Shown here: piece after piece, positions 10,301-18,035 of the stretch | How positions within the stretch are numbered: position 1 is the first letter of the stretch | Layout of the letters: each line of letters opens with the position of its first letter | Source of the DNA: a virus | Reading direction: 5' to 3' (one strand) | Length of the DNA: 52,487 nt | Virus record (IMG/VR): IMGVR_UViG_3300035670_000291 | Span: 1 to 52,487 of that record | The notes under the pieces: model-generated | What the model was told of the DNA's origin: nothing | The model's input: the letters and a program-made list of their open reading frames with translations, nothing else | Database searches by the model: none | Made by a program: the position numbers and the translations under genes

Positions 10301-13251
10301 TATACACCATCTACAATCGTTGGATTTGAAACACCCGTTGATTGTGAAATACTTGCACTAAATCTATTTGTTGTTAACGTTGGTGCATATGATGCTGTTT
10401 CATTTCCAACGGTAACAATTATTGATCCTGTTGTTGATAAAAATGATGCAGATGGTACGAACCCAGTAGAGTATGCCGTTAACGTTGTATTTTCATTAGA
10501 AGCTAATACACCTATTTGTGATTTTACAATTAACGCATCTAATGTAACCTCATCAATATATTCTATATCATTGGAATCTGATCCTGTAAAATAATATGTG
10601 GTAGACCCGGCCGAATATGGGTATTCTATAGTTGAAATACTATATTGCGCAACTCCGTTTCCTATATTATTACTTATCAATGTTAATGCAGGTTTTCCAC
10701 TCCCACTATTTACTGTTATAGATGATGATGGTGATGTTAAATTTAATCTTTTTACAAAAATAGTCGCTGATTGTGGATTAGGATCCGGATCAGCATTTGA
10801 CATTTTATAAAAAAATTGATTTTTATCAGAGGTAGCTATAATACCTTTTGCCGCATCTCCTTTTGGGATTGCATCTATTGTTATAGATGATGTAAATACA
10901 CCATCTATTGTATGTAATTCAAAATCATAATTTGATTGACCTATTGCAAAAGTATATCCATTCTTATTGTCAGGAGTTATATCGGAAGAAGTAGAAACAA
11001 ATAATCTGTAAATACTTGCATTACCAACACTAGATGTATAATAAAGTGGAGGTGGAGAACCGGCCTCAGATGCAGAATTAATTACAAGACCCATAGGACC
11101 ATTATCAGGTAAATTCTGCTGAACTAATCGTATATCAATGTAATCATTCTGTACTACTGATTTGTATCCAGCATCCGGATTAAATGTAAAATTATTTTTA
11201 TCGGCAGTTGCATAAAATAAATAAGCGGGTGCACCCTGTTCGGTTCTAAATACTGTAAAATAACGATTTATATCTTCACAACTTGCAGTATAACTTATTG
11301 CTCCAACGGTAACGCCTGATATAGAACCGGTGAAATTCGCAGCTGTTAATTTATATGTATTTTCATCAACAACTTCTAATGTACCTGGAAAACCAGCTTG
11401 TGGCGATATCTCATTACCAGTAGTATCTACAGCAGAAGATGCAAATAATAATGATCCTGTTAATCCACTTTTTGTAAAATCAATTGTAATAAATGATGGA
11501 ATAACGGATGATGTAGAAAAATTAAAACTATTATTTGATAAATTAAGTTCTAAGTTTCTAGTAACGGATACATCATTACCACCTACAAACAAAGATGATG
11601 TTTGTAAGGTTATTGGAACATAATTATTATTTATGTCATAAATTTCAAATTTGAAATCAAAAGTTTCATTATTAATTTTAGTTGGAACATTTACAACTAA
11701 AGAAATTTCGTTTGGTGAAAAAGAACTTTCCTGTGCAGCTTTTAAACTTACATTTGATATATGCCATGTACCCGCTTTTACCAAAAATACAAGCTTACCA
11801 TCACCATTTGCATCTGGTTGAAAATTTATAGTTTGTCTATCGTATCTTCTAAATGGTGTATTTGTTTCTAATTCACCCAAAAACTTTCCAAAGGTATTTG
11901 AACTATTACTATTTACAAATGCAGAACCGCTACCATAAATTTCCAATAAAGCATAGTTACCCAAAGATGAACTCATTAACGGAGTAAAATCCAATTGGTA
12001 TTGAGTAAATCTAGAAAAATTTATAGAACCACTTGTCATAAATTTAAACAATCCTTGTAAATTTACAGGACTATTTACATCCGTAGTTGGTTGTAATTTA
12101 ACAGAACGTATTAATAAAGAATTATCAATAGAAACAATTGGAGAAGTTGTTATATTTTCTGTTTGCCAATAAGAATCTATAACTGGTTGTGAAAAAATAC
12201 CAGTTCTTACATTTAGTACCCCATTGAATTCATCTACTTGTAAAATTTCATTACTTTCTAATAACGCATCCTCTAATAGTTGATAATCACCTAAATCATT
12301 TTTTGATGATGCATATACTTTTATTCTGGATGCATCGCCTGTAAACGTTTCTAAATCCGTAATTCTTATTTTAGCAAATGATGAATTTATATTTGAATTT
12401 GTTATAGAAACACTTTCATCATATGTTATACTAAACGGTTTGTTTGAAAAATTTCTAATTCTTTCATAGAAAGGATCGGGTGTAGATCCTGTTATATAAT
12501 ATGGTATCGATACTAATGCTTTTTTATCATTAATAACATCTGTCAATAGTGGTGAATACGAAGAAGATAATCCAGAAACATTTATATTGAATCCTTCCAT
12601 TGATTGTGAAAAAAAACTGGATGTTGTTGATAATTCGTAAGAAATAGGTCCTCTATATGTTCTATAATCCGTATCTTGAATTGGTAATATGGATGTTCCA
12701 TTTATACTTCCTGAAAGTGTAACGCTTGTTACATTTCTATTATATATTGGTAAAACCGATTCTGTTATTTCTACTTGTGGCCTCCTATAAAAACGAATTG
12801 GTGTTATGTTTTTCTTAAATGGATTTACATTTATTGTTCTTTGCCACTTTACATTATATTTACCCACCCAATCTAATGGAACGGGTACATTTATTCCATC
12901 AACTGTGTAACTACTTAATTCACCTAAAATAGTTATAGTACAAGGTCCAAATGCGGTATCTGGATAAATATGAACGGATACAACTTTAGATGTACCCTCA
13001 TAATAAGATGGAATACCTGCAGATGGTTCTGAATATATAACGTTACCCAAAGAATCCTTAATTTCAATCTTAACCAAAGTATCAGGAACTAAATTTGTAG
13101 AACCTTGCACTAAAAATGCATTCTTACCACCCGTAAATGTATCGGGCAAATCCGTAACCCTAAAATACTGACTATTTGGGTCAAAATCATTTATGAAAAC
13201 ACTTATTTGTTCTAAATTTTGTTTAAATGATGTTTTTTTGAGTATTGCCAT
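4318..13251 (-). CDS. Giant tail fibre protein with C-terminal S74 intramolecular chaperone
   Basis: 2977 residues, the largest gene in the window. The C-terminus (~2868-2977) carries YTSDERLKENI, the signature of the peptidase S74 intramolecular chaperone that trimerises a fibre and then cuts itself off. Upstream are many beta-rich repeats with GSIGGW or TGSIGG units: three tandem ~60-residue copies around 1500-1675 (each with GHFSLEDKL) and a tandem duplication of ~300 residues (about 1684-1983 and 1984-2283; shared GLIDKLPN, GSGWTSFLSSSGDFYLSGS). The N-terminal half is Ser/Thr/Asn-rich with Ig-like character. Role: long host-recognition fibre, autoprocessed on assembly. It starts at an ATG behind a late-type motif and is followed by the coupled 181-residue protein. 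Confidence 0.9.
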   Translation of the reverse strand: MAILKKTSFKQNLEQISVFINDFDPNSQYFRVTDLPDTFTGGKNAFLVQGSTNLVPDTLVKIEIKDSLGNVIYSEPSAGIPSYYEGTSKVVSVHIYPDTAFGPCTITILGELSSYTVDGINVPVPLDWVGKYNVKWQRTINVNPFKKNITPIRFYRRPQVEITESVLPIYNRNVTSVTLSGSINGTSILPIQDTDYRTYRGPISYELSTTSSFFSQSMEGFNINVSGLSSSYSPLLTDVINDKKALVSIPYYITGSTPDPFYERIRNFSNKPFSITYDESVSITNSNINSSFAKIRITDLETFTGDASRIKVYASSKNDLGDYQLLEDALLESNEILQVDEFNGVLNVRTGIFSQPVIDSYWQTENITTSPIVSIDNSLLIRSVKLQPTTDVNSPVNLQGLFKFMTSGSINFSRFTQYQLDFTPLMSSSLGNYALLEIYGSGSAFVNSNSSNTFGKFLGELETNTPFRRYDRQTINFQPDANGDGKLVFLVKAGTWHISNVSLKAAQESSFSPNEISLVVNVPTKINNETFDFKFEIYDINNNYVPITLQTSSLFVGGNDVSVTRNLELNLSNNSFNFSTSSVIPSFITIDFTKSGLTGSLLFASSAVDTTGNEISPQAGFPGTLEVVDENTYKLTAANFTGSISGVTVGAISYTASCEDINRYFTVFRTEQGAPAYLFYATADKNNFTFNPDAGYKSVVQNDYIDIRLVQQNLPDNGPMGLVINSASEAGSPPPLYYTSSVGNASIYRLFVSTSSDITPDNKNGYTFAIGQSNYDFELHTIDGVFTSSITIDAIPKGDAAKGIIATSDKNQFFYKMSNADPDPNPQSATIFVKRLNLTSPSSSITVNSGSGKPALTLISNNIGNGVAQYSISTIEYPYSAGSTTYYFTGSDSNDIEYIDEVTLDALIVKSQIGVLASNENTTLTAYSTGFVPSASFLSTTGSIIVTVGNETASYAPTLTTNRFSASISQSTGVSNPTIVDGVYSIGQLTNDTGSVTLNVSYQDATGVITNFPKIITYSKAKKAAPVLAINITNNNQTVNAKSTGVQLSEFASASIEILETYDGVTTAKSIYGTPTITTLYGYSNYFYNSVNQTIALRTLSTDFEQLSISLEVLDSENVIRALDGNISLAKARNAVPNVEVSLVPVAQTILANSRGSGSVTPQPITVTAAEGGTDRFTSIGTLSFTNGLAGTATGNTINFSSNATSMLRDSGSVFIPINYTDGEGNTGLKTIVASVTRVRSAAPLTAISVTPQTQTVTSSSIGYGTPQNVTLTLQEVGGTPYTYTSTLGSTINTFSASVTNATIDTLTGIITPNTPNTSLGVNASSLITYINSEGTILTSSVSYSVGVALEGNDGGQGPGVVYRGTYVAGTTYFHTDIRRDIVVYSGQYYLANNTAKSGLTTWGTPPTDWTAFGATFDAVATNVLLTADATITRGLVMGTLDGFSGFIRSANATSLTAGKGYYFNYDGTFRFGDTGSSVVSWDGTNLTVSGTIKAQTGSIGGVIIAGNSIYTGTGTYANNNTGFFLSSSGHFSLEDKLSWDPVNNYLNVSGTITATTGSIGGITMSNASIYAGAGLWNDKATGFFISSSGHFSLEDKLNWNPITENLNISGTITATTGSIGGITMSNAAIYTGVGLWNNKNTGFFISRSGHFSLEDKLSWDPIGEHLNISGTLRANTGSLGGWTIDSDSIFSGTKRASSYNQFNSASMITIGSAGYISAPGFYISTTGQGVFSGSLQANGGTVLTTTNLLLFTASMHSFTSSVSSSLINISSSISVSIATLDDAIFTNSNGLIDKLPNASTSGLYTGKEYLGYFKVGSGWTSFLSSSGDFYLSGSGTQGLVWNSTANTLSIDGRVVARTGLIGGWGIGTSEISSSGTVGGSDGVFTTTGMRIGGTGYISAKNFSISSAGNVVLSGSIAANSGFIGGWVIGASSISTANVVGGSDGVGTTSGVILSKDGWISTKNFTVSSTGNVSMTGTVSATAGAIGSWVVDTDSIYVGTKRNSSYNQFNSASMITIGSAGYISAPGFFITTTGQSSFSGSLRANGGQLITPTQLLQFTASIQSFTSSISQSLINASASISQSIYVTDQSIFTNANGLIDKLPNPSTSGLYTGQQYLGYFKAGSGWTSFLSSSGDFYLSGSSTHGFVWNATRNTLSVDGNIIARSGSIGGWGIGTNEISSSNTVGGGDSSHTTTGMRISAVGWISAPNFYLASNGNVRISGSIYGGDITIGTAPSVFKADLNGIYLGNGTFASAPFRVTPGGALTATNATLSGGTIGGWSINTNNISSAGTSGGGDGSFTNSGIILNKDGWISSEKFFISSSGDVSFAGKLAYGVRGSGVNIMPLVWRYDPKPSSGILASSYENLTINGTAAENAINYGTDPFGKQSLLWECYPSGDGNADGGWNSTPTEIDNNKTYKFITYAKINNNADGDLYFGFYSISTTGALVSSSFLNNTVSDNTYFFFSQNPSGVNPIPFTNRWYLMVGYVHGKDYTGTTNMGGVYDVESGRKVFECYDFKWKTDGVNPIAKALHRCYHFYNTAGNGTTLYQQMFGPAVFEVDGTEPDLNRLLDKAQSLADGKGSGSFFDGKTFYAPIISGSSGDFTGKITATSGEIGGWLIDSDRLYSSGSGSNNIIKMKLEPNYANPQFTLTDVAGAPAVVIKTGQLLDTAVGAASINVTWNADKSGFTAGTTTDEVNETKYNLASSFTVSTTGLYTGTITLSSANAFTPLSSGYYGYSLSMQIASDNLFANVVYDSGVSSITSTTVGVQAVIPAVAAKQIELTFNSTGTYYIRSYWKRFAFGPDNPSASWNTISHNFPSFTLSKTTAYTELTDFGFQSIRSADRYVKIQRISSTDATMLQVGGDITATGNITAYYTSDERLKENIKQIDSAVSKINKINGVEFDWITDLIESKGGEDGYFIRKHDVGVIAQEIEKILPEAVATRDDGFKAVRYEKIVPLLIEAIKELKNEIEELKKNK

Positions 13252-13267
13252 TATTACCTTATTTTGA

Positions 13268-13276
13268 ATAAATATC
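13268..13276 (-). promoter_or_regulatory. Putative late promoter element GATATTTAT
   Basis: Coding-strand GATATTTAT ends 16 nt before the ATG of the giant fibre gene. A TATAAATA (13297-13304, minus strand) lies ~20 nt further upstream. The same stretch read on the plus strand gives ATATTTAT at 13296-13303, pointing toward the divergent RHH gene. Confidence 0.5.
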
Positions 13277-13342
13277 CTTAAAAAATAAAGTAATCATATT
13301 TATATATAGAAAACTAATATAAACTAAAGAAAAATAAAGATT

Positions 13343-13522
13343 ATGAAATATGCAATGTTACAGATAAAAAAAGAAACCCACGAACTTCTCAAAAACTATT
13401 GCGAAGAACATGGGTTTAAAATGGGTAGTTTGGTTGAAAACCTAATTAAAAAACATATAGGAATAATTAAAACTCAACCTACTATACTAAAAGCGGATAA
13501 GATTAAAAATCAATCTTACTAA
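13343..13522 (+). CDS. Small ribbon-helix-helix (Arc/CopG-like) DNA-binding protein
   Basis: 59 residues on the plus strand, ATG at 13343 and TAA at 13520-13522. The order is a short beta strand (YAMLQIKKE), helix (THELLKNYCEEHG), a turn with KMGS, and a second helix (LVENLIKKHI), the expected layout of a ribbon-helix-helix repressor. A 20-residue basic tail follows. It is the only convincing plus-strand gene in the window. It lies head-to-head with the giant fibre gene and its 3' end overlaps the 3' end of the recombination nuclease gene by 20 bp. I infer a transcription regulator, perhaps acting on the divergent intergenic region 13252-13342; the target is unknown. Confidence 0.7.
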   Translation: MKYAMLQIKKETHELLKNYCEEHGFKMGSLVENLIKKHIGIIKTQPTILKADKIKNQSY

Positions 13523-16500
13523 ATCCATTCTCTTTTTTTATTTCAATTAATCCATCTACAATATCTCTCATTTGTTCCAAATGTGAAATCATCCATATAA
13601 AATCAAATTGAGTTTTAAGATACTGCATCATCATAAACAAAGATGATAAGTTATCCGCATCCAATGTACCGAAACCTTCATCAATTACAAGGAAATTAGG
13701 ACGTGGTAAATTACATATGTTAATTAATGCAACTCTAATTGCCAATCCACTAACAAACTTCTCCATACCACTACACATCTCCAAAGGCCACTCTTGATCA
13801 TCGTAAACAATCTTTGCATTGATTGATTTACCATCCACTTCCATAACACATCCAAAATCTACAACCTGTGCAAGTATATTATTTACTTCTGTTTCGATTA
13901 CCGGTAATGCTTTTGAAATTAGTTCATAAGGTATCCCATCTCTCTTTACTGCATCTAAATAGTATGTGTATAGGCGGTTCTTTTCTTCCAAATCCTTAAC
14001 TTCATTCATCTTTTGCTTTATACCTTCTACAAATGAAGCCAGGCTTGCTATAGCACCATTGATTGTGGTTATATCCTTATTCAATTCTTTTATATCACCT
14101 TCAATTTTTGACTTACTATATTCTATCGTATTTATTTCAATTTGAAGATTTTTATTTCTTTCAATTGTATCTTCATTTTCATAATATAGTTCTATATCAT
14201 TTTCAACATTATCCAATTGAGTTTGTAATAGTTCCTCTTTTGTTTCTATACCTTTTAACTCAGCTTCTGTCTTTTCTTTGATAACAATTGCTTTTTGATA
14301 TTTAGCTTTCAAATCTACTAAAGTATCCCATTTAGAATTAACATCTGATAATGTTTGTTCATGTGTTTTTAATGTTGATATTAAAACATCAAATGTTTCC
14401 AATTGTTGTTCTTGTTCTCTAACTTTATTTTTTGTATCAATAGCATCTTTAACAAATACATTATTCATACAAAATTTACAATTAGGATCATACTCATGTG
14501 ATTCCAAATGAGATAACTTTTCTTTATTTGAAGATAATGATTGATTTATTAATTCTATTTGATGTGTTGTTTCTATAATTTGTTTTTTCAACAAATCATA
14601 TTCATTTTTAGCATCTTCAATTGGTTGTCCATTATGTGTTTTTATTTCATCAATTGATTGTGAAATTTCTAATAATTGATTTGTGTATTCTACAATTTTG
14701 GATTCTTTACTTTGTCTATCTACATCCAATAACTCAATTGATTTTTGAATTGAATCTCTTTTTGATTCTAAATTAGGTAAATCTAAATTTTTATCAATAG
14801 GTGTTAGTTGTTTATTCAATTCCACAATACTCTTTATCAAAGAATCTTTTTCTTCGTTCTTTTTATCTAAATTAGATTGTAATACTTTTAGTTTATCTTT
14901 TTTATCTTTTATTTCAACTCCTTTATCTGCAAGTTCTGATGTGAAATTTGTTTTTTTGAAGTTCTTAATTAAAACGGAAACTTCTTTAATGTCCTCACTT
15001 GCGGTTTCGTATAATTTATCAAATACATTAAGTCCCATAAACTGTGCCAACAAATCCTTTCTTTCCGATTGAGATTTATCAATAAACAAAGCATTGTTAC
15101 CTTGTAGAGATAATGCGGTTAATACAAAATCTTCGTACTTACCGACATATTGTTCAATTATTTGATTTGTATCACGTCTTTCCGTTCCGTTTAATGATAT
15201 AGATTGACCATCTTCTATTTTTGAAAATTGAACATCTACTTTTACATTCTTTCCTTTATTGATGGTTTTTGCTTCTCTACGAATGATATAATCTTCACCG
15301 TTTATTTGAAAATGTAATTCACACCAAAAATCGTTTTTACGATTATTCATTATATTTTGAGCCTTAAATGCTCTACTACACTTATCATATAAACAAAAAG
15401 ATATTGCATCAAAAATTGATGATTTACCACTTGCATTTGCTGCAAACAACCCCATCAATCCACCTAACTTTGTAAAATCAATTTTATTATCTTCACCATA
15501 TGAAAACATATTTGAAAATTTGAATTTTATTGGTTTCCAAAATATGTTTCTTTGAATATCTTCTTGATGTATTCTACTATTTACATCTCTATTTATTAAT
15601 TCCAATCCATCCAAATCTTCAGAAGTTGCAAATGGCATCATTCTTTCTACATATTCTTTTATCAAAGAATTTTGATAATTGATATCACTAACATCTTCAA
15701 AATCTAATTTGTTTACTCTATTACCACTTTTTAATTTAGAAAGAGAATCGGTTCTAATAATTGTAAAATCATCAATACCATATCTCAATTTAATTTCCGT
15801 CATTACCTTCTTCGTATCTGCGGTATCGGTATTTGATAAACGAACACGAAGTCTTGGAAACTTTGGCATATCATTAACGATTGGAACAATTCCTTTATCA
15901 ACATCCAATGTATAATATCCATAATCGTTTTTAATATCTATTTCTTCATACGTTAAGGTTTCTAAATCCCAAACTAATAAACCATGTTTATTCAAAGATT
16001 CTCCAAAGTTTTGTTGAATCAATGAACCCGCATATACTACTTTACATCCTTTCGGACTAATCATTTCTTGTCTTTTGTGAATATCACCCAATAGAGCCAA
16101 ATCGTATCCATCAAATATATCGGTTGTAAAATGTCTACTACTTACAACATAACCAACATCCGTTTGAGAATTATCAACTGGTCCGTGAAATAGTGCAATT
16201 TTTCTTTTAGCATCTTGCAATTGCCAATTATCTGCTAATGGCCAATTATCTTTATTATCAAAAATACTAAATACTGAAAATGCAACATCTCTATAATTCC
16301 AAACTTGCGTATCTCTTAAATAATAGAAGTTATCTAAATTCAATGCCTGAACGATTGGTGTCAATACATCAACCCTATCCGAATTGTTCATATTACAATC
16401 GTGATTTCCGGCAATAAGAATTGTAGGACATAATTTTGAACATTCTCTAAATAACCAAACAATTTCTTGAATTAATTCGGGAGACATTTCCAATTTAGCA

Positions 16501-16658
16501 TGTGCAATATCACCTGCCAAATAAATGATTGAATCTTCTGTTCCTCTTTTACGGATTTCATCAAACATTTTTATAAACACTTCTCTATACTCTTTGTGTC
16601 TTTTAACATTACGAATATGTACGTCCGCAATATGGTAAATCTTTTTTAGATTACTCAT
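13503..16658 (-). CDS. Single-chain Mre11-Rad50 (gp47-gp46) recombination nuclease
   Basis: 1051 residues joining what T4 encodes as two proteins, gp47 and gp46 (SbcD/SbcC in bacteria). Residues ~1-340 are the calcineurin-type nuclease: D12-x-H14, G49-D50, G84-N-H-D87, then a GDIHK loop. From ~385 comes the Rad50 ATPase: Walker A in ANASGKSS near 411, a long coiled coil, the zinc hook CKFC near 726, a returning coiled coil, the ABC signature region CSGMEKFVSGLA near 961 and Walker B FLVIDEGFG near 989. The role in T4 is 5'-end resection for recombination-dependent replication. The ATG overlaps the primase stop (ATGA). All catalytic motifs look intact. Confidence 0.92.
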   Translation of the reverse strand: MSNLKKIYHIADVHIRNVKRHKEYREVFIKMFDEIRKRGTEDSIIYLAGDIAHAKLEMSPELIQEIVWLFRECSKLCPTILIAGNHDCNMNNSDRVDVLTPIVQALNLDNFYYLRDTQVWNYRDVAFSVFSIFDNKDNWPLADNWQLQDAKRKIALFHGPVDNSQTDVGYVVSSRHFTTDIFDGYDLALLGDIHKRQEMISPKGCKVVYAGSLIQQNFGESLNKHGLLVWDLETLTYEEIDIKNDYGYYTLDVDKGIVPIVNDMPKFPRLRVRLSNTDTADTKKVMTEIKLRYGIDDFTIIRTDSLSKLKSGNRVNKLDFEDVSDINYQNSLIKEYVERMMPFATSEDLDGLELINRDVNSRIHQEDIQRNIFWKPIKFKFSNMFSYGEDNKIDFTKLGGLMGLFAANASGKSSIFDAISFCLYDKCSRAFKAQNIMNNRKNDFWCELHFQINGEDYIIRREAKTINKGKNVKVDVQFSKIEDGQSISLNGTERRDTNQIIEQYVGKYEDFVLTALSLQGNNALFIDKSQSERKDLLAQFMGLNVFDKLYETASEDIKEVSVLIKNFKKTNFTSELADKGVEIKDKKDKLKVLQSNLDKKNEEKDSLIKSIVELNKQLTPIDKNLDLPNLESKRDSIQKSIELLDVDRQSKESKIVEYTNQLLEISQSIDEIKTHNGQPIEDAKNEYDLLKKQIIETTHQIELINQSLSSNKEKLSHLESHEYDPNCKFCMNNVFVKDAIDTKNKVREQEQQLETFDVLISTLKTHEQTLSDVNSKWDTLVDLKAKYQKAIVIKEKTEAELKGIETKEELLQTQLDNVENDIELYYENEDTIERNKNLQIEINTIEYSKSKIEGDIKELNKDITTINGAIASLASFVEGIKQKMNEVKDLEEKNRLYTYYLDAVKRDGIPYELISKALPVIETEVNNILAQVVDFGCVMEVDGKSINAKIVYDDQEWPLEMCSGMEKFVSGLAIRVALINICNLPRPNFLVIDEGFGTLDADNLSSLFMMMQYLKTQFDFIWMISHLEQMRDIVDGLIEIKKENGFSKIDF

Positions 16659-17596
16659 AAACTATTTATTTTATTTAATAACAATTCTTCCGAAGTAAAC
16701 TCTTTTGTTTTTGTTAGTTCTTCGTAGAATTTTGTATAACCAATTTCGGATGCATCCTTATCTTTCAAATACATCATCTTTACATTTATTCCATTCTTTC
16801 TAAAATACTCTGCAGCTTTCATTGCTTCGTTTATTGCATCGTTATCTAAAGAAATGATTATATTATTTACACCACTCATAAAGATTTTTTCAACCAATTG
16901 TTTGGATGGAAATTTTCCTAAAAGTGGTATTACATTTCTTTTTATTGTTATTGCATCAAACACACCTTCACATAATATAATTGGTTGTTTCCAATTAACT
17001 TGCGATTCAAAACAAATTATATTTTTACTTATTGGTGGATTCTTATATTTCATCTTTTCATCCTGATAATAAGAACGAGATACAAAGTAGTTTAATAATC
17101 CATTTGAATCATATGATGGTATAATCACTCTCCTTGCATATAATCCATTTTCACAATAACCTATATTATACTTTATAATTTCCTTTTGAGTTATTCCCCT
17201 TTGTCTTAGATAGTTCATCGCCTGTTTATATTCGGGATTAAAACCCTTTGGTTGTTCATTTAAGGACTTAAATTCTTTTGGTAACGAAATGTATATTTTG
17301 GTTTCGGAATCGTCCTGTTGAGGATTATAATTGCTATCACCATATATTTCACGGATGATTGATATAGAATTTTTATCAACATCAAGTTTACGAAGTAAGG
17401 ATGTTAATTTCTTACCACCACTATTACAAGTCCAACAATGCCACTTTTGTGTTTCCGTATTAACTTGTAGTTTTTGTTTATGGTGATTGCAGAAAGGACA
17501 ATAGAAAGCCAGTTCATTTCCTCTCAATGTAGAATGACTACCCAAAGTATTGGATAGTATAGAAGTAACTTTATTTTTATCATTTAGACTTAACAC
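16655..17596 (-). CDS. DNA primase, zinc finger plus Toprim (gp61/DnaG-like)
   Basis: 313 residues. The N-terminal zinc ribbon has C33-P-F-C36 and C54-W-T-C57, the layout of DnaG/T7/T4 primases that read the priming site. The Toprim core is visible in LCEGVFDA (glutamate motif, ~205-215) and SLDNDA (~245), which bind catalytic Mg. It makes RNA primers for the lagging strand. The start is GTG at 17596; there is no suitable ATG upstream. A host-type promoter ends only 4 nt before this GTG, so the mRNA should be leaderless or nearly so. It overlaps the downstream recombination nuclease gene by 4 bp. No helicase gene is visible nearby. Confidence 0.88.
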   Translation of the reverse strand: MLSLNDKNKVTSILSNTLGSHSTLRGNELAFYCPFCNHHKQKLQVNTETQKWHCWTCNSGGKKLTSLLRKLDVDKNSISIIREIYGDSNYNPQQDDSETKIYISLPKEFKSLNEQPKGFNPEYKQAMNYLRQRGITQKEIIKYNIGYCENGLYARRVIIPSYDSNGLLNYFVSRSYYQDEKMKYKNPPISKNIICFESQVNWKQPIILCEGVFDAITIKRNVIPLLGKFPSKQLVEKIFMSGVNNIIISLDNDAINEAMKAAEYFRKNGINVKMMYLKDKDASEIGYTKFYEELTKTKEFTSEELLLNKINSL

Positions 17597-17600
17597 AAGT

Positions 17601-17631
17601 CAAATATACAAAAATAATTTTAATTTATCAA
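17601..17631 (-). promoter_or_regulatory. Host-type promoter TTG-N20-TATATTTG for primase
   Basis: Minus-strand TTG at 17631-17629, 20-nt spacer, perfect TATATTTG at 17608-17601. Four nucleotides separate it from the GTG start at 17596. Confidence 0.7.
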
Positions 17632-17634
17632 ATC

Positions 17635-18012
17635 TTATATTAGATTGTTTTTATATAGATTGAATTCATCATCAAATTGATTATAACTTACTAGTATTTC
17701 TTCATCTTTTTGAATATCTTTGGATGTAATCATTTCATCCGGTCCATATGGAACTGAATTTGGTTCATAACTATGATTTTGAAATATAGAATGATCACAT
17801 GATGAATAATAATAATCTCCTTCTTTCCAAAAGTATTTATTAATAAAATCTTTTTGAATATCCGTTAGTTCATTTAATCTATCTACATGAACTTTTATAT
17901 CAAACCCATCCATAAATCTCCAAATGATAGTTCCCTTTGGAACAAAGTTTTTTGCAAATGTTCCAAATCCCTTATCATTTGATTCTTTTATATATGTTTC
18001 TATTAAAAACAA
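17635..18012 (-). CDS. SET-domain protein (putative protein lysine methyltransferase)
   Basis: 125 residues, essentially a minimal SET domain. Seen in order: KGFGTFA at 14-20 with FVPKGTII (the N-terminal SET beta strands and SAM-contacting GxG region), N79-H-S-x-x-P-N85 (the NHSxxPN knot motif) and EEILVSY ending in Y110 (the ExLxxxY catalytic motif). SET proteins transfer methyl groups from SAM to lysine. There is no pre-SET or post-SET cysteine cluster. The start is TTG at 18012; the upstream frame reaches a stop after seven codons with no ATG, and the SET fold needs these first residues. The substrate is unknown: host ribosomal or transcription proteins, or a virion protein, are possible. 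Confidence 0.75.
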   Translation of the reverse strand: MFLIETYIKESNDKGFGTFAKNFVPKGTIIWRFMDGFDIKVHVDRLNELTDIQKDFINKYFWKEGDYYYSSCDHSIFQNHSYEPNSVPYGPDEMITSKDIQKDEEILVSYNQFDDEFNLYKNNLI

Positions 18013-18035
18013 ATAAATATATTTTATTATTTATA
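18013..18035 (-). promoter_or_regulatory. Putative late promoter region (TATATTTAT and TATAAATA)
   Basis: The coding strand holds TATATTTAT (18021-18013) directly abutting the TTG start of the SET gene and a T4-late-like TATAAATA at 18035-18028. If either is a -10 element the transcript is almost leaderless. Confidence 0.4.

Noticed and set aside
5102-11623. Many plus-strand frames inside the giant fibre gene (e.g. 6224-6625, 7337-7762, 9662-9976)
   Set aside because: They are antisense shadows of a repetitive Ser/Thr/Gly-rich gene; they lack start context and read as low-complexity Pro/Val/Ile.
13503-16658. The nuclease fusion as a frameshifted or mis-assembled gp47 and gp46 pair
   Set aside because: The frame is continuous, both halves have full motif sets and the linker is ordinary sequence; only an assembly error could still explain it.
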